Below are positions 57,574-64,000 of a DNA stretch of 64,000 nucleotides, in pieces; the first letter of the stretch is position 1, and every line of letters begins with the position of its first letter. Both the position numbers and the translations under genes were made by a program. The notes beneath the pieces were generated by a model, which saw only the letters and a list, made by a program, of their open reading frames with translations, was not told where the DNA came from and searched no databases. This stretch comes from Flammulina velutipes (Eukaryota > Basidiomycota > Agaricomycetes > Agaricales > Physalacriaceae), in contig CM022374.1 of assembly GCA_011800155.1 (NCBI GenBank), positions 1,860,001 through 1,924,000 on the forward strand. The letters run 5' to 3'.

Positions 57574-57657
57574 AGGAACTACCAGGGTTCGAACCTGGGT
57601 TGTGGGAATGCTGACGAATGATCAAAATCCCAAGTGCTGCCACTACACCATAGCTCC
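57574..57657 (-). tRNA. tRNA-Gln (anticodon TTG) with 13-nt intron
   Basis: Acceptor stem GGAGCTA pairs with TAGTTCC (one G-U), T arm CCAGG-TTCGAAC-CCTGG is perfect, anticodon stem TGGGA/TCCCA with loop TTTTGA. Anticodon TTG at 57625-57623. Thirteen extra bases at 57609-57621, one base after the anticodon, are at the canonical tRNA intron position. The discriminator base is at 57574. Confidence 0.9.
57609..57621 (-). other. tRNA-Gln intron
   Basis: Thirteen nucleotides (TCATTCGTCAGCA in transcript sense) between positions 37 and 38 of the tRNA; removing them restores a 7-nt anticodon loop. Boundaries could shift by one or two bases. Confidence 0.75.
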
Positions 57658-58398
57658 ATGTTAAAGAGCGGTATTTAGATCTCCTGATGTGAGGCTGAAC
57701 GCATAGGCTCATCGGCCTCGCCACTAAGAAATTAGCGCTGGAGCCAAGTTATCTCCGACTGAACGATAGCAAACCTTGAGGCGAATTATTTCTGGCCTTG
57801 CCCATAGCGATATATATGGCTCAAATTGACCCCAGGGCTGGCGTTGAGTTCCAAAAGAGGGTTGGTATAATTTGCGTGTATTTGGCGTGTCCACCTCGTC
57901 CTTTCCCAACACCCATCATCCCTTTTCTAACTACGTGGAAATCTCAAGATTTTGGGTCACTAATATCCCGGGAACGCCAATCTAGGGTGCTCAAAATCAT
58001 CTTTTGCTCGCTCAGCAATATAAAACTTCCAACCCTCGTCATTGACTCACTCTTGCTCATATGCCGTATGATATCTTTCTCACGCGCAATCACCCTATCG
58101 CCTATGCTACAACGACGACAAAAATAAAACTTCAATCACATTGCCTGATGTGTCGCCACCCTTCTATATGCCGTTGAACTCTGTAAAATCCACGGTGCCG
58201 ACTTTACGCGCTTCTAGTTCTGAGTTCGACTTGTTCGATTGGCGCCATATGATAACGGGTGCACTCCACAGTCTCACGGTATCTGTACGCGTTATCCTAC
58301 TTCTATCTTGTCAAGTACTCACATATCCAAGGAGAAGATACCCAAGAGTTGCCCAAGAGCATCGTTGCAAATCAGGTGTACACCATTTTTTTCACACG
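57658..58398. other. intergenic, nothing recognisable
   Basis: About 740 bp downstream of the tRNA start. ORFs present have no family signature. Confidence 0.45.
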
Positions 58399-58824
58399 AT
58401 GGCTACCAAGTCTGCAAGCGACGTACCTCGCAAAGACACAAAGCGCCAGCGCTTTCTGACACATTTTTATTTCGCAAGCAGAAAACGGCGAGGCTTCTCG
58501 CTTGCCCAGCTGATTCATTCGGCGTACCATCGGTGGTAAGTACGTTATTCTTAGCTTTCATTCAACTCACTTCGTGCTAGCTGCACTGTTCGCAGGCCTC
58601 GTCCGGGAGAACAAACAGCACCTGAACGCGTGGCTTCAATTCTCTCTTATCCAACCCTCAACACACCATGTGATGAACTACCTCACTTGCATTGTACTAC
58701 AAGGCTCATCTCTCTCCCAACCATGGGCCTGCCGGCGGACAACTCGATTTACGCCATACTCGAGCATTTCGCGTCGGAAGTAAGGCTTGACTTTTTGAGT
58801 ATAAAAGCCATACTCCCAGGCTGA
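58399..58824 (+). CDS. doubtful two-exon ORF upstream of oxalate decarboxylase, 126 aa
   Basis: ATG 58399, exon to 58535, 45-nt intron (GTAAGT...GTGCTAG), exon 58581-58824 with frame kept. Translation begins with a basic stretch (SDVPRKDTKRQRFLTH) and ends IYAILEHFASEVRLDFLSIK. No family recognised. It overlaps the TATA box of the next gene at 58800, which argues against it being an independent protein gene. Confidence 0.28.
58800..58806 (+). promoter_or_regulatory. TATA box of oxalate decarboxylase
   Basis: TATAAAA about 60 nt upstream of the ATG at 58860, with a pyrimidine-rich stretch just before the start codon. Suits a strongly inducible gene. Confidence 0.55.
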
Positions 58825-58859
58825 CACTGTTTTCCTCAGCTTTCACGCCCCCTCTCATC

Positions 58860-61034
58860 ATGGTCGGCTTGTCTCTGCTTAGCCTTGTTTTCCTCGCTAC
58901 GACGACGTTCGGTGCACCCGCTGTCAGCGAGTCGGCGTCTGTCGTGGTGACTGAATCTGTCGCGGCGACATCGACCGTAGCCGCCGCGGCTGCCAGTGTG
59001 GACCCCAATTTTCCTCTGTGGAACGCAGACAGTGATCCTGCCATTGTTCAACCAATTCGTGGTGACCTCGGTGCTCCTGTGATGGGTCCCGACAACATTC
59101 CCATCGACCTTCAGAACCCAGACCTGTTGGCGTCTCCTAGCACTGATCGGGGAAGCGTGTATGTTCATCTACTTGCATGATTTTTACAATCCTGAGCAGT
59201 TTGTTTTTGCAGTAAGAATGCCAAATGGCCCTTCAGTCTTAGTCACAACCGTCTCCAGCCCGGTGGTTGGGCTCGTCAGCAGAACGGTACGTCCCCCCAT
59301 CGTCCGACGAGTAGGTAGTTTGTAATGCTTATCATGTTGACAGTTGGCGCACTGCCCGTCGCGACTGGTTCGTACTTCGTTTATACAAGGATATACTTGT
59401 TGTACTAATCATTTAACAGCAATGGCAAGTGTAAACATGCGTCTTGAACCAGGCGCAGTTCGGTAAGACCTCAAATCGCTCTTCGAAGTTGATATACTTA
59501 CATCATGGGGTAGTGAGCTTCATTGGCACAAGACATCTGAGGTGAGGATTTTTATCGCTCCCGATTATCACTAGCCTGACTCTAATGCTAGTGGGCATAT
59601 GTCTTGAAAGTAAAGATGGCCACTCTCCTCCCCCATTAACACTACTAACACCTGATGTGCAGGGACTTACGCAGGTCACCGCTGTCGATGCCGAAGGTCG
59701 GAACTTCCTGAGCACCGTTGTATGTGCCTCTCCCGCCCTCCCCGTTCCTTCTCTAATTGTACTTACTTACTTTAGGGCCCCGGAGACTTGTGGTTCTTCC
59801 CTCCTGGGATTCCTCATTCTTTGCAAGCAACTGGAGATGATGAACAAGGCTCTGAATTCATCCTCGTAAGTTTTAGGAAGTTTGGACTTACATAGATTCT
59901 GACGCAATATCCGCTCTCATAGGTATTTGACGACGGAGAATTCAGCGAAGACTCGACATTCCTGGTAGGCGCTATTCACTTCGGAATTATGGAAGGCTAA
60001 TGAGATTTACAGTTATCCGACTGGCTAGCTCATGTCCCGGCAGAAGGTATCGTTGAAGAAAACATCCGCTAGTCATATAGCCACTCACGCTTATCCTTAT
60101 TTTAGTACTCCAGAAGAACTTCCAGGCGACTAGCCTCGACGCGTTCGCTCACATACCGGAAGAAGAGTTGTTCATTTTCCGCGCTGGATGCAAGTATTTT
60201 TTGGGGTGCTTTGCTACAGCTAACGTCCCCGTGCAGATGTCCCTTCTAAGGATGATGTCGCTCCGGAGAGCCCCCAAGGAACTGTCCCCGACCCATACTC
60301 ATTCGCCCTATCGACAATGGAAGCGACGCAGCTGTCCGGTGGCTCGGTGAAGATCGTCGACTCTAGCATCTTCAAAGTCTCTACCACCATTGCTGTTGCA
60401 GAAGTTACTGTCGAACCAGGTGCTGTCAGGTATATGACACTCATATCACTTGTTGCGGTGATCCTAAATGACACCTCAGAGAATTACACTGGCACCCGAC
60501 CATGGATGAATGGAGTTTCTTCCTGTGCGTTGCGTTCATCTCCTCTTCTTTACGGCACTGTATCTGAGTCAAAATAGCGAGGGTACGGGACGTGTGACCA
60601 TCTTTGCCTCCCAAGGAAATGCCAGAACCTTTAGCTATCAGCCCGGTGACATTGGTATGTGGTCTTTTCATGGTCAGAGAAGAATAATACTCACGCGGGA
60701 TAAATATAGGTTACGTTCCTACCGCCATGGGTAAGATTACAGTTTTCTATCATATGGTGCCCAAAAACTAATGCAGAGGAACAGGTCACTACGTTGAGAA
60801 CACGGGCAATACCACCCTCAAGTTCCTGGAAATTTTCAATACAGACCGCTTCCAGGATATCAGTTTGAACCAGGTCAGCTGAATGGACTCACAGAATTAG
60901 ACATTCATTGACGTACTACTTAGTGGCTCGCGTTGACTCCGCCCGAGTTAGTTAAAGCTCATCTTAACCTTGACGATGATACCATATCCAAGCTCTCCAA
61001 AACCAAACCGGTTGTCATTGGCGGAAGCAACTAA
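58860..61034 (+). CDS. secreted oxalate decarboxylase (bicupin)
   Basis: About 17 short exons. Starts [20 protein letters not shown], a clear signal peptide. Two cupin domains each keep the Mn-binding set: [17 protein letters not shown] with [16 protein letters not shown], and [18 protein letters not shown] with [17 protein letters not shown]. The loop SEDST before FLLSDWLAH corresponds to the SENST active-site lid of bacterial OxdC, with the glutamate retained. Known reaction: oxalate to formate plus CO2; in wood-decay fungi it limits oxalate outside the hypha or in the cell wall. One intron (60190-60236) needs a GC donor (GAT/GCAAGT). The interior exon boundaries were assigned by frame and family match; the two ends are firm. 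Confidence 0.92.
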
Positions 61035-61173
61035 GGCCTAGGCCATTACATGAACAGTCCTGTCCAAGAATACAACGATCGCACAGCGTCCGTATGTCTA
61101 TTTTCGTACCAATTGTACATCAGTTCCTGTGATTCCTTTTATTTTTGGCGCAATATATTCTTCTTCCTTGTTC

Positions 61174-63357
61174 CTACCTTCCCAAATGCGCGAAATGCAG
61201 GTCTGGAAACGCGGAAACCTGGAGATTGGCATCTCCGCTATCTCTTGACCATGACCAGAAGCTCCGGCAGGAGAATGTCCTGGAACTTTCAGTCCTCGCG
61301 TCGGCCAGGTCCTTTTCCAGTCGCCTGATCGAACGCGAAAGGCTTTCGCACTTTTCCTCTGCCCTCCGCAATTTCTCCATTGGTACAGTTGGAGGCACAG
61401 GTTGTAATTTGGCGAAGGACGTCTTTTTCCTTTATCGGTATTTCTTGAACGAGTTTCATGTGACCGTGATGTACGATCAAGAAAGTTCGTGTTCTGGCCG
61501 AAGAAAGGTCTCTGAGAGTTGCTGACGCGGCTTGATAGAACCTTTCGGCGCGTAGAGCCCTGTGGCGATGGTGCAGGATGTGTCCATGTCGGTTCCGGTG
61601 TATCGTACGGCGAAAAGTCTTGGTGGTCCAGTAACGACAATCCCGTATCTTCAGGTAGCGTCCATAATATCGTTGGAGGTAGTGTGGACCGCGTAACACC
61701 ATCCTTCGGACGCTCCTCGATGTCAACAGACGGTCCTTGCGCCCCGTCGACGAGGTATGAGCTAGTCTGGCGATCGCCTTGATTATGTTCCCAATCATGA
61801 TCAAGAGCGGCGAAAGATGATTCGCGCTCTGTGAAAAGATACTCGGCGGGTGCGGGTAGCTGGCTCTCGTTGGGACTTTGGTGATAGAAGGGATAATCGA
61901 AGGAGGCGCTGGGATCTCCAGCTGTGGCACCCCCCGACGATAGTTGGGAACGGTTGAAAGGGAAATAAGAGTGTTGCGATGCGGTCGACAGCTCGGAGCT
62001 TGACGAAGTGGCCGGAGGCGCTGTAATACTATACGAGGCTTCGTCGGGACGAATGCATACCAGGCTGCTCAACATCGGCATTGGCGACGGCGGGCCATTC
62101 TGGATAGCAGGAATAAGGGGACTATAGCTCGAAGAGTGGAGTGTGGGTGATCGGGGAGGAGGGGAGGATGGTGATGAATCGATTGGGGACGACGGAGCAT
62201 TAAGTAGAGAGGTGGTGTTGCGGGCTGTTTGTGCAGCTCGCGATAGACAGATCTCCGACGAAGATGACGACCCGGTCGATGACCTTCGAGATTCTATAGT
62301 GTAGTCATTTATATCTGCGCTGACGTCCTCGTTTGTATATAGGTCATCCGCTTGTTCTATATTCGACGACGGAGGCGTTTTGCAAGAGGCGGCTGGAGCA
62401 AATTAATGTGGGATTGATACCTGTGAGCTATAATAAACAGAGTACTAACCATAAACCGACGCATTGGACAGTGCATGTGCTTCTTCTTCGTCACTTGAAG
62501 GATACTCGTAGTAGTCACTCTCATCGTAGCGGTCGGTTGTTTCTACCCGACCGGTAACCGAGAAATGGCCAAGCGATGTCTCATCCAGCGAATCGTGGAA
62601 TTCTGGCAAGGGGATAGGACTGGGAGAGGCTAGCGAGTTATCCGAAAACTCCGGATGAATAGATTGTGCTGGGGAATCCGGGGAAAGAATCACATCGGAC
62701 GTATCGTCGATGTACGTGATGGGGATAGTGGGACGTTGCTGTGGGCTGGGGTTGTGTAGGTGGTCTGGGGAGAAGGGTACCTCCGAGAGGAGAATATTTT
62801 CGTCTTCAAAGTTCCAAGTCAGGGTATCAAGCTTAAGGTGAAGGCTTTCATTGCAGGAAGATGATTCTCCTCGGCCACGGGGCGCTCTTGACGTTTCTAT
62901 GGTTGGTGGGGTGGGGGTTCTCGAGCATTCCGGGAAGATGGTCTGTAAGTGGGGGGAATTCTTGTGCGTCGCATTATACGTAGACCCAGACATAGAAGAC
63001 TTGAGAGCCACAAGCTCTGGAAGGCCTTCGTCGCCCTGCAGCATGCTATGGAGGGAATTGGTCGGCTTTATTTTTTGTGGTGATTTATGACTTACCACTC
63101 AACATCCTCGTCGGTCAATGCCACGAAATCTCTTCCAGTCACCTGGAACGACTTGACGAAGTTGGCGATAGCGTGCGCTGATGGGTGTACTAAATGTCGT
63201 TGAATATAGCCCGCCAGTCGCTCCGTAGACATCTTGGAAATCTGAATAAGAATAAGAAAACGAGGTCGAAGGTAAACATAATACGTACCTCCGAATGGTT
63301 ATAGTTATCGGGCTCCATAGACGGCGAGTTGGAAGTTGAAGGAAGGATTTTGTCCAT
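61174..63357 (-). CDS. large SAM-like N-terminus plus disordered and coiled-coil protein
   Basis: ATG 63357 in MDKILPSTSNSPSMEPD. Exon 2 gives MSTERLAGYIQRHLVHPSAH and FQVTGRDFVALTDEDVE, which resembles a small SAM-type helical bundle (a helix, then G-x-x-F-L-x-L-T-x-x-D). A long Ser/Pro-rich disordered middle follows (62.1-63.1 kb, then 61.6-62.4 kb across an intron ending at CTCCAG near 62396). The last exon ends with a coiled coil, MEKLRRAEEKCESLSRSIRR, to a TAG at 61174. The final intron, somewhere between about 61390 and 61530, could not be fixed. Role unknown; a signalling scaffold is possible. Confidence 0.6.
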
Positions 63358-63390
63358 GTTTAACGCGTCTGAAATTGGAGACTCGTCAAA

Positions 63391-63965
63391 CTAGAATTTT
63401 ACTAGGGTACTGAGCGTCGAGGTAAGAGATGAGACGTCCGACCAAGAAATAAGCGCCAGACGTGTCGTCTTTTGCCAAGTCGAACTGTCGAAGTACATTT
63501 CTGTATACACTTGATCTGTTGGATAGTCGAGCTTCGGGCGCCTATTGATAAGAAGGAAAGCGGCGTCTGGTAGGAGATAAACTCTAGTCGATGTTTCTAC
63601 TTGGATGGATCCGCATTCGAATCGATGTGTAGGAGGCGAATAGTAGGCGGTCGTCGCCTGGACGACTTGGCATGTGAAGACACAAAGGAGTTTGGTTGAG
63701 AGTTGAAATGAGCCGAAGTTGACTGTGCAACGTATTGCTTCCAATGTCAAGAGGTACCACCGCAGGCTGCAGCGACCGACCGAAATAGATGAAGACGCAT
63801 CGGATCGGGAAATTGAAAGAGCTCTTCAGAACATGCGTCGTATTCATCGTCGGAGTCGGCGTTGAAAGCGTTGCGAGAGCTTGTTTTCCAACGCAGCGAC
63901 GCGATGATAGAACAGGTTGAGAATCGCGCTGAAGAATGATAGCAAAAGGCAGGTGCAGCCGCCAT
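63391..63965 (-). CDS. uncharacterised protein near window end
   Basis: Candidate two-exon model: ATG at 63965 (reading NADSDDEYDACSEELFQFPD), a short intron of about 35 nt near 63715-63750, then an exon reading LLCVFTCQVVQATTAYYSPP, STRVYLLPDAAFLLINRRPK and DQVYTEMYFDSSTWQKTTRL to a TAG at 63391. Both parts look protein-coding in composition, but the join is not well supported and the gene could extend past the window end. Not recognised. Confidence 0.4.
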
Positions 63966-64000
63966 GTTTTCATATCCTACACGTTTCGAATGCGTGCAAA

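Noticed and set aside
1..64000. Transposable elements, secondary-metabolite cluster or horizontally acquired island
   Set aside because: No transposase, reverse transcriptase or long terminal repeats were seen. The oxalate decarboxylase, MFS porter and esterase are dispersed among housekeeping genes, and intron style is uniform across the window.

Overview
This window is nuclear DNA of a filamentous basidiomycete, most probably an Agaricomycete. The genes are dense, lie on both strands, and are split by many short GT-AG introns of about 45-60 nt. The content fits: tandem Agaricomycete-type seven-helix membrane proteins, MYND and F-box proteins, UPC2-like Zn2Cys6 regulators, a divergent G-alpha subunit, and a secreted oxalate decarboxylase of the kind wood- and litter-decay fungi use. 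I see no transposon, rRNA or CRISPR array. I joined exons by hand from reading frame, splice consensus and family knowledge. Wherever exon coordinates are given in full, the summed lengths divide by three.

Layout. 0-5.5 kb: the 3' end of an F-box/LRR-type protein, a very small CaaX ORF that looks like a lipopeptide mating-pheromone precursor (minus strand, 1299-1451, with a TATA box about 100 nt upstream), a small START-like protein, an HD-domain phosphohydrolase and an NTF2-like small protein. 6-20 kb: a VTC1 polyphosphate-complex subunit, a MYND-finger protein, an alpha/beta hydrolase, a type II DnaJ (Sis1/Psi1 class), two coiled-coil proteins, the decapping nuclease RAI1, and a disordered protein with a possible Whi5/Nrm1 motif. 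20-28 kb: an MFS sugar porter, a MIF4G-like protein, a cytochrome b5-like protein and an RS-rich protein. 27.6-47.4 kb: two paralogous UPC2-like transcription factors about 18 kb apart in the same orientation. Between them lie PEX11, a proline/serine-rich protein, a RhoGAP, a divergent COQ9/eIF3j pair and a tandem pair of seven-helix membrane proteins. 47.8-64 kb: an Mgr3-like mitochondrial TPR protein, an F-box protein, a third seven-helix (GPCR-like) protein, a G-alpha subunit with a changed switch II, cyclophilin PPIL3, actin-capping protein beta (CAP2), an intron-containing tRNA-Gln, the oxalate decarboxylase and two uncharacterised proteins.

Most genes are unrelated housekeeping or signalling genes, not a cluster. 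Three points deserve follow-up. The first is the CaaX pheromone-like ORF. The second is a run of four neighbouring genes (G-alpha, PPIL3, CAP2, oxalate decarboxylase) that each need one GC-AG intron. The third is the G-alpha itself, which carries Ala where the catalytic Gln of switch II should be and sits beside a GPCR-like gene.
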